In this document: one piece after another, positions 22,918 through 30,449 of the stretch
How the letters are laid out: the number at the start of each line of letters is the position of its first letter
How positions within the stretch are numbered: the stretch's first letter is position 1
NCBI GenBank assembly: GCA_009377505.1
Contig: WHTX01000017.1
Location: 1 to 33,375 of the forward strand
Length of the DNA stretch: 33,375 bases
DNA from: Acidimicrobiia bacterium
GTDB lineage: Bacteria; Actinomycetota; Acidimicrobiia; Acidimicrobiales; CAIXPF01
Direction of reading: 5' to 3'
Made by a program: the position numbers and the translations under genes
Notes under the pieces: model-generated
The model's database searches: none
Told to the model about the DNA's origin: nothing
The model's input: the letters and a program-made list of their open reading frames with translations, nothing else

Positions 22918-23631
22918 GTGCCGGACGAGCCGACCCCTCGCCACGACGACGCCGCAGACGCCGACGTCCGTGACGAGCTCCCCGAGGACCTCGACCCGAC
23001 GGCGTTCGTCGGGCCTTATGTCTTCCCCAACAACAGCCGCCGGCGTGTCCCCGGGGTGCTCTACCTGCTCATCGCCGCCGGGCTGGTCGCCGTCTACGTG
23101 CTGGCCGGCGACTCGCCCCTCGTCAACGGTGGCTTCCTGCTCGCCGCGTTGCTGTTGGGCGTCGTGGGGGCGTACGCCCTGGTCTCCGGCTGGGACCTCA
23201 AGGTCGACGAGCGCGACGCCCTGGTGGCGGCCACCGCCGAGGCCGGGTTCAGCGTCGGCCACGCCTCCGCCCAGATGGGCTGGCGGGGGCTGCTCTCCCG
23301 GCCCACGTGGCGCATCCTGCTGTACTCGGCCGAGAACCCCCCCGCGCGCCGGGGCCTGGTGCTCGTGGACGGGGTCGACGCCCGCATCGTCGACCGCATC
23401 ATCGAGGACAACCCCGAGGACTGGTCCGACCTGGACGGAGACCTGCGGGTCGGTGACATGGTCTCGGGCGTCGCGGCTAAGGACGACGCTGCGCTCGGTG
23501 ACGGCGCCACCAGCGACGACCCTGCGCCTGGCGACGGCGCTGCGCTCGGCGACGGCGCTGCGCCCGGGAACGACGCCGCCGTCAACGGGGCCGCGAGCCA
23601 CCTCGAGGCCGACGAGCCGGACGGGCGCTGA
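22918..23631 (+). CDS. Conserved-type membrane protein with two TM helices and acidic repeat tail
   Basis: 237 residues from a GTG start; family not named. An acidic N-terminus (DDAADADVRDELPEDLDPTAFVGPYVFPNNSRRR) precedes two TM helices (about 44-62, VPGVLYLLIAAGLVAVYVLAG; about 67-88, LVNGGFLLAALLLGVVGAYALVSG). A cytoplasmic domain follows, with VDERDALVAATAEAGFSVGHASAQMGWRGLLSRPTWRILLYS and GLVLVDGVDARIVDRIIEDNPEDW. The last about 60 residues are repeats of a (D/G)-D-G-A-A-L-like unit. A location between the HIT and pgsA genes suggests an envelope-linked role, but this is inference only. It is convergent with the next gene, 12 bp apart. Confidence 0.75.
   Translation: MPDEPTPRHDDAADADVRDELPEDLDPTAFVGPYVFPNNSRRRVPGVLYLLIAAGLVAVYVLAGDSPLVNGGFLLAALLLGVVGAYALVSGWDLKVDERDALVAATAEAGFSVGHASAQMGWRGLLSRPTWRILLYSAENPPARRGLVLVDGVDARIVDRIIEDNPEDWSDLDGDLRVGDMVSGVAAKDDAALGDGATSDDPAPGDGAALGDGAAPGNDAAVNGAASHLEADEPDGR
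23482..23575. repeat. Minisatellite-like repeats coding the acidic tail
   Basis: Degenerate units such as GACGGCGCTGCGCTCGGC and GACGGCGCTGCGCCCGGG, about 18 bp each, encode Asp-Gly-Ala-Ala-Leu/Pro-Gly repeats at the C-terminus of the membrane protein. Confidence 0.6.
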
Positions 23632-23643
23632 CCCCTCGGCCCC

Positions 23644-24159
23644 TCAGGTCTCCCGGCGGAGCGACTCGAGGGTGGGCCCGAGCCGGTCGAGGTAGGTGCG
23701 CGCCGAGGCCAGTGCCTCCTTGAGCAGCTCCAGCGCGTCCACCCGCTGGCCGCCCACGGTCGCCGGGCGTGCCCAGTCCTTGAGCGGGGCCCGGTCGAGG
23801 TCGGCGGCGAGGGCCTCGACCGAGCCCTCGAGGGCGGCGAGCGCCCCCCCGATGCTGCCGCTGGCCTCTGACAGCCGATCGCGTGCCTCGCGGTCGAACA
23901 CCGTCCCGTCGAGGGCAGGGGAGTCGCTGGCCAGGGTGCGGTCGATGGCCCGGCGCATCCCGTCGAGCGCCCGGCTCGCTCCCAGCACGAGACCAAGGGG
24001 GGACGGCCCGCCGCTGCGGGGCACGGCCGCGGGGTCCAGCGCCGCCGGCTCACCTGCCAGTTCCGGGGCGCGGAAGCTCTCACGGAACCGGCGGGGGAGG
24101 GACCGTAGGGCGACGGCGGCATCGCCCGGCGCCAGCGAGGTGAGTGCGGAGCGCTCCAT
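23644..24159 (-). CDS. Hypothetical helical protein, unknown function
   Basis: 171 residues. MERSALTSLAPGDAAVALRSLPRRFRESFRAPEL opens the protein, followed by a Pro/Gly-rich linker and a mostly helical C-terminal two thirds (LVLGASRALDGMRRAIDRTLA ... LEGSVEALAADLDRAPLKDWARP ... VDALELLKEALASARTYLDRLGPTLESL). Cysteine is absent, no TM helix is seen, and no family is recognised. The ATG at 24159 replaces the track's 24276 because a TACGGT box lies 7 nt upstream and the longer N-terminus overlaps the promoter area of pgsA. It is the only minus-strand gene inside the thrS-pimA block and is divergent from pgsA. Confidence 0.65.
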   Translation of the reverse strand: MERSALTSLAPGDAAVALRSLPRRFRESFRAPELAGEPAALDPAAVPRSGGPSPLGLVLGASRALDGMRRAIDRTLASDSPALDGTVFDREARDRLSEASGSIGGALAALEGSVEALAADLDRAPLKDWARPATVGGQRVDALELLKEALASARTYLDRLGPTLESLRRET

Positions 24160-24166
24160 GGTGGCG

Positions 24167-24172
24167 ACCGTA
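24167..24172 (-). promoter_or_regulatory. -10 box (TACGGT) for the leaderless helical-protein gene
   Basis: TACGGT on the minus strand ends 7 nt before the ATG at 24159. Confidence 0.45.
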
Positions 24173-24254
24173 GTGTGCTTCCCGTTCCTGCCGCCCCGCC
24201 GCTCGGGGCTGCTCGGAGCGGGCCACGGGTCACAGACGGCGCAGGCCTGACGAC

Positions 24255-24260
24255 TAGAGT
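24255..24260 (+). promoter_or_regulatory. Candidate -10 box (TAGAGT) of pgsA
   Basis: TAGAGT lies 38 nt before the ATG; the leader contains GAGGAG about 9 nt before the start codon. Confidence 0.4.
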
Positions 24261-24298
24261 GGGCGCGTTGCGCCACGGGCGCAGAGGAGCGTACGCAG

Positions 24299-24985
24299 AT
24301 GTTCGACGGTCATTGGCGCAAGCCCGTAGACCAAGCGATGGTGCCCATCGGAGCGGCCATTCGTAGGGCGGGGGTCTCCGCCGACGCCATCACCATCACG
24401 GGCATCGCCATGTCGGCCCTGTGCGCGGTGGCCATCGGTGCCGGCCAGTTCCGGGTCGCCCTCGTGCTGCTCATCCTCACCGGCGTGCCCGACGCCCTCG
24501 ACGGCGCTGTGGCCCGGGCCGGTGGTGGGGGCTCCAAGCGGGGCGCCTTCTTCGACTCGGTGTCCGACCGCTTCACCGACGCCATCATGTTCGGCGGCCT
24601 GGCCTGGTACTTCGCCGGTGAGGGCGGCCGGGTGGTCATGCTGCCCTTCGCCCTGTTCGCCGCCGCCTCGTTGATCTCCTACCAGCGGGCCAAGGCCGAG
24701 TCCCTGGGCTTCGACGCCAAGGGCGGGATCATGGAGCGCGCCGAGCGCTTCATCGTGCTCGGGGTCGGGCTGTTGTTCTCCGAGCTGCTCGTGGGCGTGC
24801 TCTGGGTGATGCTCGTGCTCAGCGTGCTCACCGTGGTGCAGCGCTTCGTCAAGGTGTGGCGCCAGGCCGACCGCCCCGTCACCCCGCGCTCGAGGTACCG
24901 CCGGACCCGCCGGCGCACCAGCCGCCCCGTCGCCGAGCGATGGCGGACGCAGCTGGCTGCCCGTCGCGACCAGCGGCCCCGCTGA
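24299..24985 (+). CDS. pgsA: Phosphatidylinositol phosphate synthase-type CDP-alcohol phosphatidyltransferase
   Basis: 228 residues. The CDP-alcohol phosphotransferase motif D(x)2DG(x)2AR(x)8G(x)3D(x)3D is complete: D65, D68, G69, A72, R73, G82, D86 and D90 in [27 protein letters not shown]. Several TM helices surround it (ITITGIAMSALCAVAIGAG, VALVLLILTGVP, VMLPFALFAAASLISY, FIVLGVGLLFSELLVGVLWVMLVLSVL). The C-terminus is a strongly basic cytoplasmic tail. With an acyltransferase and pimA downstream, the acceptor is most likely inositol-1-phosphate, giving phosphatidylinositol phosphate; the location is the known mycobacterial one. The ATG has a leader and Shine-Dalgarno. Confidence 0.9.
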   Translation: MFDGHWRKPVDQAMVPIGAAIRRAGVSADAITITGIAMSALCAVAIGAGQFRVALVLLILTGVPDALDGAVARAGGGGSKRGAFFDSVSDRFTDAIMFGGLAWYFAGEGGRVVMLPFALFAAASLISYQRAKAESLGFDAKGGIMERAERFIVLGVGLLFSELLVGVLWVMLVLSVLTVVQRFVKVWRQADRPVTPRSRYRRTRRRTSRPVAERWRTQLAARRDQRPR

Positions 24986-25026
24986 GGGCCTGAGCCGCCC
25001 GGGCCCCGAGGCCGACGGAGGGTCAC

Positions 25027-25920
25027 ATCCACTTCGGTCTCCCCGCCTACCGTTTCGCCGCGTTCCTGGCCCGCACGCTGCCCGCCCCGGCGCGCTCCCT
25101 CATCTGCGAGGTCGGGGGGCGGTTCGTGGCGTGGCGCACCCCCGACCAACGCGACCAGGTGCTGCGCACCCTGCGCCGGGTGTACGGCCCGTGCGTCGAC
25201 GATCGTCGGCTGGCCCGGTCGATGCGCAAGCTCTTCGTCTCCTATGGCCGCTACTGGGCGCTGTCGCTGCGGCTCCCCTCGCTGTCGCCCGAGGAGATCG
25301 AGCGCGGCCACGACGTCGTCGGCTACGAGTACGTGGAGGCGGCGCGGGCCGGGGGGCGCGGGGTGATCCTCGCCCTGCCCCACCTCGGCGGCTGGGAGTG
25401 GTCGGCCTTCTGGCTCACCCGGATCAAGGGGGTGCCGGTCACCGCCGTGGTCGAGGCGCTCGAGCCCCCGGAGCTCTTCGAGTGGTTCACGAACTTCCGC
25501 CGCAGCCTGGGCATGAGCATCGTGCCCGTCGGCCCCGATGCCGCCCGGCAGGTACTGGCGGCGCTGAAGCGCAACGAGGTGGTCTGCCTGCTGGCCGACC
25601 GCGACCTCGGTGGCAGCGGCGTCGAGGTCGAGCTCTTCGGGGAAAAGACCCGTCTGCCCGCCGGCCCTGCGGCGCTGTCGTTGCGGTCACGGGCGCCGTT
25701 GCTGCCCACGGCGGTGTACTTCGCCGACGGGGGCGTGCTCGGCGTCGTGCAGCCCCCGCTCGACACGGCCAGGCGCGCAACCCTGCGCGACGACCTGGCA
25801 CGCGTGACCGCTGAGCTGGCCCGGGCCTTCGAGGACCTCATCCGCACGGCCCCCGAGCAGTGGCACCTGGTCCAACCCAACTGGCCGAGCGACCCCGGTT
25901 ACGGCGGGCTCGACGGCTAG
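25027..25920 (+). CDS. PatA/HtrB-like lysophospholipid or PIM acyltransferase (no canonical start codon)
   Basis: About 297 residues. The frame is open from 24994, just after an in-frame stop, and already shows family sequence at HFGLPAYRFAAFLARTLPAPARSLICEVGGRFVAWRTPDQRDQVLRTLRRVY. No ATG, GTG or TTG precedes this part. The first GTG is at 25126, which would remove about 33 N-terminal residues. GGAGGG at 25017-25022 stands 4 nt before ATC at 25027, so ATC is taken here as a tentative start. Catalytic features are LALPHLGGWEW, the HX4E motif with His about residue 119, and LLADRDLGGSGVEVELFG. The neighbouring pgsA and pimA suggest it acylates the mannose of phosphatidylinositol mannosides, as mycobacterial PatA does. 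It begins 41 bp after the pgsA stop. Confidence 0.8.
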   Translation: MHFGLPAYRFAAFLARTLPAPARSLICEVGGRFVAWRTPDQRDQVLRTLRRVYGPCVDDRRLARSMRKLFVSYGRYWALSLRLPSLSPEEIERGHDVVGYEYVEAARAGGRGVILALPHLGGWEWSAFWLTRIKGVPVTAVVEALEPPELFEWFTNFRRSLGMSIVPVGPDAARQVLAALKRNEVVCLLADRDLGGSGVEVELFGEKTRLPAGPAALSLRSRAPLLPTAVYFADGGVLGVVQPPLDTARRATLRDDLARVTAELARAFEDLIRTAPEQWHLVQPNWPSDPGYGGLDG

Positions 25921-26068
25921 TGGGCCCAGGGGTGGGTGCTCGGGTGCCTGGTCCTGGGCAGCAACGTCCAAGGACAGCGCGAGGTCACGCGTCTGGTGCG
26001 AGGCGGCGGGCCGTCGAGGCAGGGACACCGCTCAACTTGCACCGCTGTAGTTCCGGGCAAGGACCACC
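25921..26068. repeat. Dispersed repeat, copy B, lacking the insert of copy A
   Basis: Inverted relative to copy A. It carries the same blocks (GGAACTACAGCGGTGCAAGT, TGCCTCGACGGCC, ACCTCGCGCTGTCC, GTTGCT) and then passes directly to GCCCAGGACC and ACCCGAGCACCC. In copy A a 284-bp insert separates these. It fills most of the gap between the acyltransferase stop and pimA. Confidence 0.75.
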
Positions 26069-26099
26069 AGGGCCCACGCTCCCCGGCGGAGGCCGGGTA

Positions 26100-26131
26100 C
26101 CACGTTGGGCCACGAACGGCGTCTAACGTGG
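26100..26131. promoter_or_regulatory. Inverted repeat and -10 box (TAACGT) upstream of pimA
   Basis: CCACGTT at 26100-26106 and AACGTGG at 26125-26131 are exact complements with an 18-nt spacer. The right arm overlaps TAACGT (26124-26129), the -10 box, which ends 6 nt before the pimA GTG. The arms could be a repressor site. Confidence 0.45.
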
Positions 26132-26135
26132 GCCG

Positions 26136-27281
26136 GTGCGCATCGGCCTGGTCTGTGCTTACAGCCTGACCACCCCAGGTGGCGTGCAGGGACAGGTCCT
26201 CGGCCTCTCCCGGGCGCTTCGAGCGGCGGGACACGACGTCCGCCTGCTCGGCCCCTGCGACGGCGCGCCGCCCGACCCGGCGGTGATCCCGCTGGGCAAC
26301 AGCGTGCCCGTGGAGGCCAACGGCTCGATCGCCTCGCTCGCCCCCGACCCCGCCGCCCAGCTGCGGACCATCCGCGCCCTGTGGGACGAGGCCTTCGACG
26401 TGGTCAACCTGCACGAGCCGCTCGCCCCCGGGCCCACCCTCACCACGCTCTTCGTCGAGGACGCCCCCCTCGTCGGCACGTTCCACGCCGCGGGCACGAG
26501 CTCCAGCTACCGGCTCTTCGGCTCGAGCCTGCGCCTCGTCGCCGACCGCCTCGCCGTGCGCTGCGCCGTGTCCCGCGACGCCCGCGACCTCGCCGGGGCC
26601 GTGCTCGGGGGCACGTGGGAATTGCTCTTCAACGGCGTGGAGGTGGAGCGCTACGCCAAGGCGACCCCGTGGCCCACCGACCGCCCGACCATCTTCTTCG
26701 TGGGCCGGCACGAACCCCGCAAGGGACTCCACCAGCTCCTCCAGGCCGTGACCCTGTTGGAGGACGACGTCTCGGTGTGGGTGGCGGGGACGGGGCCCCA
26801 GACCGAGGAGCTGCAGCGCCAGGTCGGCGGGGACCCGAGGATCGAGTGGCTCGGGCGCATCGCCGACGAGGAGAAGTTCTCGCGCATGGCCGGTGCGGAC
26901 GTGTTCTGCGCCCCGTCCCTGGGTGGGGAGTCCTTCGGGGTCGTGCTGCTCGAGGCCATGGCCGCCGGCACCGCTGTCGTCGCCTCCGACCTGCCCGGCT
27001 ACCGCAACGCCGCCCGGCCGGGGACCGATGCCCTGCTGTCGACCCCGGGCGACGTCGAGGCGCTGGCCCGGGGCCTGCGGCGGGCGCTGCGCGAGCCCGG
27101 GCTGGCCGAAGACCTCGTCGGGGCGGGGGAGCAGCGGGCGGAGTCCTTCGCCATGGACCGCCTGGCCGAGCGCTACCTCGACATCTTCGAGCGCTGCCAG
27201 GCGCAGCGGCGGCCCCGCCCCCGGCGGGGGTTCGGCGCGCTCCGGGCGCGCCTGACACGCCAGCCCTTTCCCGCCGCGTAG
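26136..27281 (+). CDS. pimA: Phosphatidylinositol alpha-mannosyltransferase PimA-like (GT4)
   Basis: 381 residues. The first Rossmann domain reads VRIGLVCAYSLTTPGGVQGQVLGLSRALRAAGHDVRLLGP, with the GGVQ loop that binds the donor phosphate. DVVNLHEPLAPGPTLTTLF and LVGTFHAAGTSSSYRLF follow. The second domain has FFVGRHEPRKGLHQLLQA, IEWLGRIADEEKFSRMAGADVFCAPSLGGESFGVVLLEAMAAGTAVVASDLPGYR, including the E(x)7E retaining-GT4 motif. Together with HEP and TFHA this is the PimA pattern. It puts the first mannose from GDP-mannose onto phosphatidylinositol at the inner face of the membrane. The -10 box 6 nt upstream indicates a promoter of its own, set apart from the acyltransferase by repeat copy B. 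Its TAG stop forms part of the lemA -10 box. Confidence 0.92.
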   Translation: MRIGLVCAYSLTTPGGVQGQVLGLSRALRAAGHDVRLLGPCDGAPPDPAVIPLGNSVPVEANGSIASLAPDPAAQLRTIRALWDEAFDVVNLHEPLAPGPTLTTLFVEDAPLVGTFHAAGTSSSYRLFGSSLRLVADRLAVRCAVSRDARDLAGAVLGGTWELLFNGVEVERYAKATPWPTDRPTIFFVGRHEPRKGLHQLLQAVTLLEDDVSVWVAGTGPQTEELQRQVGGDPRIEWLGRIADEEKFSRMAGADVFCAPSLGGESFGVVLLEAMAAGTAVVASDLPGYRNAARPGTDALLSTPGDVEALARGLRRALREPGLAEDLVGAGEQRAESFAMDRLAERYLDIFERCQAQRRPRPRRGFGALRARLTRQPFPAA

Positions 27282-27284
27282 ACT
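27279..27284 (+). promoter_or_regulatory. -10 box (TAGACT) of lemA formed by the pimA stop codon
   Basis: TAGACT begins with the pimA stop codon TAG (27279-27281) and ends 6 nt before the lemA GTG. Confidence 0.45.
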
Positions 27285-27290
27285 CCGGCC

Positions 27291-27848
27291 GTGGCCATCG
27301 TGGTTCTGCTCATCATCGTCGTCCTCCTGGTGGTGCTGGTCGTCTTCGCCGTCGCCACCTACAACGGGCTCATCAAGCTCAAGAACCGCATCGAGGCGGC
27401 CTGGGCGCAGATCGACGTGCAGCTCAAGCGGCGCCACGATCTGATCCCCAACCTGGTGGAGACGGTGAAGGGCTACGCCGCGCACGAGCGCGAGACGCTC
27501 GACGCCGTGATCACCGCCCGCAACCAGGCCATGTCGGCGAGCACGCCGCACCAGGCGGCCGAGGGCGAGAACCAGATCACCGGGGCGCTGAGCCGCCTCT
27601 TCGCCCTCTCCGAGGCCTACCCCGACCTCAAGGCGAACCAGAACTTCCAGCAGCTCCAGGAGGAGCTCACGGCCACCGAGGACAAGATCGCCTACGCACG
27701 GCAGTTCTACAACGACAGCGTGATGCGCTACAACGCCAAGATCCAGTCGTTCCCCGCGGTGATCTTCGCCAACATGCTGGGCTTCAAGCCACGCGAGTAC
27801 TTCGAGGCCGAAGGCGACTCGCGAGGCCCCGTCCAGGTCAAGTTCTGA
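27291..27848 (+). CDS. lemA: LemA family membrane protein
   Basis: 185 residues from a GTG start. One N-terminal TM helix (VAIVVLLIIVVLLVVLVVFAVATY) is followed by the conserved LemA sequence NGLIKLKNRIEAAWAQIDVQLKRRHDLIPNLVETVKGYAAHERETLDAVITARN. The rest is the helical body (FALSEAYPDLKANQNFQQLQEELTATEDKIAYARQFYNDSVMRYNAKIQSFP). The short N-terminus lies outside and the helical domain on the other side of the membrane. The biochemical role is not established, but LemA is often encoded next to HtpX-like proteases, as here, which implies a joint role in membrane-protein quality control. htpX begins 30 bp downstream. Confidence 0.95.
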   Translation: MAIVVLLIIVVLLVVLVVFAVATYNGLIKLKNRIEAAWAQIDVQLKRRHDLIPNLVETVKGYAAHERETLDAVITARNQAMSASTPHQAAEGENQITGALSRLFALSEAYPDLKANQNFQQLQEELTATEDKIAYARQFYNDSVMRYNAKIQSFPAVIFANMLGFKPREYFEAEGDSRGPVQVKF

Positions 27849-27878
27849 GCCGAGCGCGGCACCTCCTCCACGCCGGAG

Positions 27879-28784
27879 ATGTACGACCAGGTCGCGCAGA
27901 ACAAGCGCCGCTCCATCCTCCTCATCGCGGCGTTCGCCCTGTTCACCGCCCTGGTGCTCGTGGCCGTCGCCTACGGTTTCGGCCTCGGGAGCTGGGGCAT
28001 CGCCATTGCCGTGCTCGGCGCCGCGGCCTTGAGCTTCGGGGCCTACTGGCGCTCGGACGCCGTCGCCCTGCGGGTGAGCAGGGCCGTGCCGGCCGACCCC
28101 GAGGCCCACGCCCGCTACCACAACCTGGTCGAGGGGCTGTGCATCGCCTCGGGGCTGCCCAAGCCACGGCTCTACATCATCGACGACCCCGCCCCGAACG
28201 CCTTCGCCACCGGGCGCAGCCCCGACCACGCGGCGATCGCCGTGACCTCGGGGCTGCTCGACAAGATGAACCGGGTCGAGCTCGAGGGCGTGCTCGCCCA
28301 CGAGCTGTCCCACATCAAGAACTACGACATCCTGGTCTCGACCCTGGCCATCATCATGGTCGGCGCCATCACCCTCATCGCCGACCTGTCCTGGCGCTTC
28401 CACTGGCGGTCGGGCCATCGTCGCCGGGACTCGAACGGCGGTGGAGGGCCCCAGGCGATCATGGCCGTCGTCGGGGTCCTGCTGATCATCGTGGGGCCGA
28501 TCGCCGCCCGCCTCATGCACCTGGCCATCAGCAGGCGGCGTGAGACCCTGGCCGACTTCTCCGCCGTGGAGATGACCCGCTACCCGCCGGGCCTGGTCGC
28601 CGCGCTGCACAAGCTGCAGCACGACTCCACCGTCGTGCGCTCGGGCTCGCGGGCCACGGCGCACCTGTGGATCGAGGACCCGATGGCGCAGCGGCAGAGC
28701 GAGGGCAACTGGTCCAAGCTCAACCGCCTCTTCAACACGCACCCCCCTCTCGAGGAGCGGATCGCCGCCCTCGAGGAGCTGTAG
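27879..28784 (+). CDS. htpX: HtpX-type membrane zinc metalloprotease (M48)
   Basis: 301 residues. Two N-terminal TM helices ([39 protein letters not shown]) precede the cytoplasmic M48 protease domain. [68 protein letters not shown] contains the zinc motif HELSH (H141, E142, H145). After a further hydrophobic pair ([36 protein letters not shown]) comes [19 protein letters not shown] with the third zinc ligand Glu, and [15 protein letters not shown] at the end. HtpX degrades misfolded membrane proteins. It follows lemA in the same direction and is most likely cotranscribed. Confidence 0.94.
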   Translation: MYDQVAQNKRRSILLIAAFALFTALVLVAVAYGFGLGSWGIAIAVLGAAALSFGAYWRSDAVALRVSRAVPADPEAHARYHNLVEGLCIASGLPKPRLYIIDDPAPNAFATGRSPDHAAIAVTSGLLDKMNRVELEGVLAHELSHIKNYDILVSTLAIIMVGAITLIADLSWRFHWRSGHRRRDSNGGGGPQAIMAVVGVLLIIVGPIAARLMHLAISRRRETLADFSAVEMTRYPPGLVAALHKLQHDSTVVRSGSRATAHLWIEDPMAQRQSEGNWSKLNRLFNTHPPLEERIAALEEL

Positions 28785-28828
28785 CCCGAGCTGGTGGGAT
28801 TCGTGTCGGGCGGGCGGGGCGCAGGTCC

Positions 28829-28834
28829 TAGACT
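28829..28834 (+). promoter_or_regulatory. -10 box (TAGACT) for the leaderless pdxS mRNA
   Basis: TAGACT ends 8 nt before the pdxS ATG. Confidence 0.5.
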
Positions 28835-28842
28835 CGGGTGCC

Positions 28843-29739
28843 ATGACGGACACGGGCTCCACTCGCCAGACCGGCACGTTCAAGGTCAAGCGCGGCCTGG
28901 CCGAGATGCTCAAGGGCGGGGTGATCATGGACGTGGTCACGCCCGACCAGGCCCGGATCGCCGAGGACGCCGGCGCGTCGCGGTCAATGGCGCTCGAACG
29001 GGTGCCCGCCGACATCCGCACCCAGGGCGGCGTGGCCCGCATGTCCGACCCCGAGATGATCGAGGGCATCAAGGCCGCCGTCACCGTGCCGGTGATGGCC
29101 AAGGCCCGCATCGGCCACTTCGTGGAGGCCCAGGTCCTCGAGGCCCTCGGTGTCGACTACGTGGACGAGTCCGAGGTGCTCACCCCCGCCGACGAGGCCC
29201 ACCACATCGACAAGTGGGCCTTCACCGTGCCCTTCGTGTGCGGCGCCACCAACCTCGGCGAGGCCCTGCGCCGCATCTCCGAGGGGGCGTGCCTGATCCG
29301 CTCCAAGGGCGAGGCGGGCACCGGCGACGTCATCGAGGCCGTGCGCCACCTCCGCTCGATCATCGGCGACATCCGCAAGATCACCCAGGCCGACCCGGCC
29401 GAGCTGTTCGACTGGGCCAAGCGCCTCCAGGCCCCGTTGCCCCTCGTGCAGGAGATCGCCGAGGTGGGCTGGCTCCCCGTCCCCCTGTTCTGCGCCGGCG
29501 GGCTGGCCACCCCGGCCGACGCCGCCCTGGTCATGCAGCTCGGCGCCGAGGCCGTCTTCGTCGGCTCGGGCATCTTCAAGAGCGGCAACCCCGCCCTGCG
29601 GGCCAAGGCCATCGTCGAGGCGACGACGAACTTCCGCGACGCCGGCATCCTGGCCAAGGTCAGCCGAGGCCTGGGCGAACCGATGGTGGGCATCGGGCTC
29701 GACCAGCTCGACGTCCGCCTCGCCGACCGGGGCTGGTGA
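28843..29739 (+). CDS. pdxS: Pyridoxal 5'-phosphate synthase subunit PdxS
   Basis: 298 residues. The TIM-barrel enzyme shows [31 protein letters not shown] with Asp30, [38 protein letters not shown] with the Schiff-base Lys87, and [18 protein letters not shown] with the second catalytic Lys. [37 protein letters not shown] is the phosphate site. It makes PLP from ribose 5-phosphate, glyceraldehyde 3-phosphate and ammonia from PdxT. One oddity: where the family reads AGAVAVMALER this protein has [11 protein letters not shown]. The nucleotides GTCGCGGTC (coding VAV) are still present one frame away, flanked by a lost and a gained base. pdxT follows after 39 bp. Confidence 0.95.
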   Translation: MTDTGSTRQTGTFKVKRGLAEMLKGGVIMDVVTPDQARIAEDAGASRSMALERVPADIRTQGGVARMSDPEMIEGIKAAVTVPVMAKARIGHFVEAQVLEALGVDYVDESEVLTPADEAHHIDKWAFTVPFVCGATNLGEALRRISEGACLIRSKGEAGTGDVIEAVRHLRSIIGDIRKITQADPAELFDWAKRLQAPLPLVQEIAEVGWLPVPLFCAGGLATPADAALVMQLGAEAVFVGSGIFKSGNPALRAKAIVEATTNFRDAGILAKVSRGLGEPMVGIGLDQLDVRLADRGW

Positions 29740-29778
29740 GCCGCCCCGTGGCCACGCGCCGGGCAGAGGTGCCCCCAG

Positions 29779-30432
29779 GTGGACGTCCCCGCCGCGCTCG
29801 GCTCCCACGCCCGTCCGTCCGCTGACCAGCCGGGCGCCGGCCAGCGGGTCGGGGTCCTCGCCGTCCAGGGGGCCTTCGACGCCCACCGCCGCGTGCTGGG
29901 CCGGCTCGGCGCCGAGGTGGTCGAGGTCCGCCGGCCCGAGGACGTCGACCACCTCGACGCCCTGGTGCTCCCCGGCGGGGAGTCGACCACGATCTCCAAG
30001 ATGCTCGAGTTCAACGGCTTGTTCGAGCCGTTGGGCGCGGCCCTGCGGGGCGGGCTCCGGGCCCTCGGCACCTGCGCGGGGATGATCGTGCTGGCGGGGG
30101 CGATCCTCGACGGGCGCGCCGACCAGCGTTGCCTCGGGGCGCTCGACATCGACGTGCGGCGCAACGCCTTCGGCCGCCAGCGGGACTCCTTCGAGACCGA
30201 CCTCGACATCGCCGGCATCGGGCCCGAGCCCTTCCCCGCCGTGTTCATCCGGGCGCCCGTCGTGGCCCGGGTCGGCCCCGGGGTCGAGGTCCTCGCCCGC
30301 CTGCCCGATGACCACGGCGCCGGTGCCGGCGAGCCCGTGCTCTGCCGGGCGGGCCACGTGCTCGTGGCCGCCTTCCACCCCGAGCTGTCCGAGGACGACC
30401 GGCTCCATCGGCTGCTCCTGGCCGAGATCTGA
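29779..30432 (+). CDS. pdxT: Pyridoxal 5'-phosphate synthase glutaminase subunit PdxT
   Basis: 217 residues. After a short non-conserved N-terminus the class I glutaminase sequence begins: VGVLAVQGAFDAHRRVLGRLGAEVVEVRRPEDVDHLDALVLPGGESTTISKML, with the GGEST motif. LRALGTCAGMIVLA carries the nucleophile Cys, FGRQRDSFETDLDI follows, and HVLVAAFHPELSEDDRLH holds the His-Glu pair of the triad. It releases ammonia from glutamine and channels it to PdxS in a 12+12 complex. The GTG at 29779 is the only candidate before the first conserved strand; the true N-terminus is somewhat uncertain because residues 1-22 are Pro/Ala-rich. It sits between pdxS and yebC, its usual actinobacterial place. Confidence 0.94.
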   Translation: MDVPAALGSHARPSADQPGAGQRVGVLAVQGAFDAHRRVLGRLGAEVVEVRRPEDVDHLDALVLPGGESTTISKMLEFNGLFEPLGAALRGGLRALGTCAGMIVLAGAILDGRADQRCLGALDIDVRRNAFGRQRDSFETDLDIAGIGPEPFPAVFIRAPVVARVGPGVEVLARLPDDHGAGAGEPVLCRAGHVLVAAFHPELSEDDRLHRLLLAEI

Positions 30433-30449
30433 AAGCGAGGCCCCACGCC

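Noticed and set aside
25917-29111. 1064-residue ORF on the minus strand
   Set aside because: It is antisense to pimA, lemA, htpX and pdxS, all of which have intact catalytic motifs. Its sequence is Gly/Val/Arg-rich without any domain. Long antisense frames are expected at this GC content.
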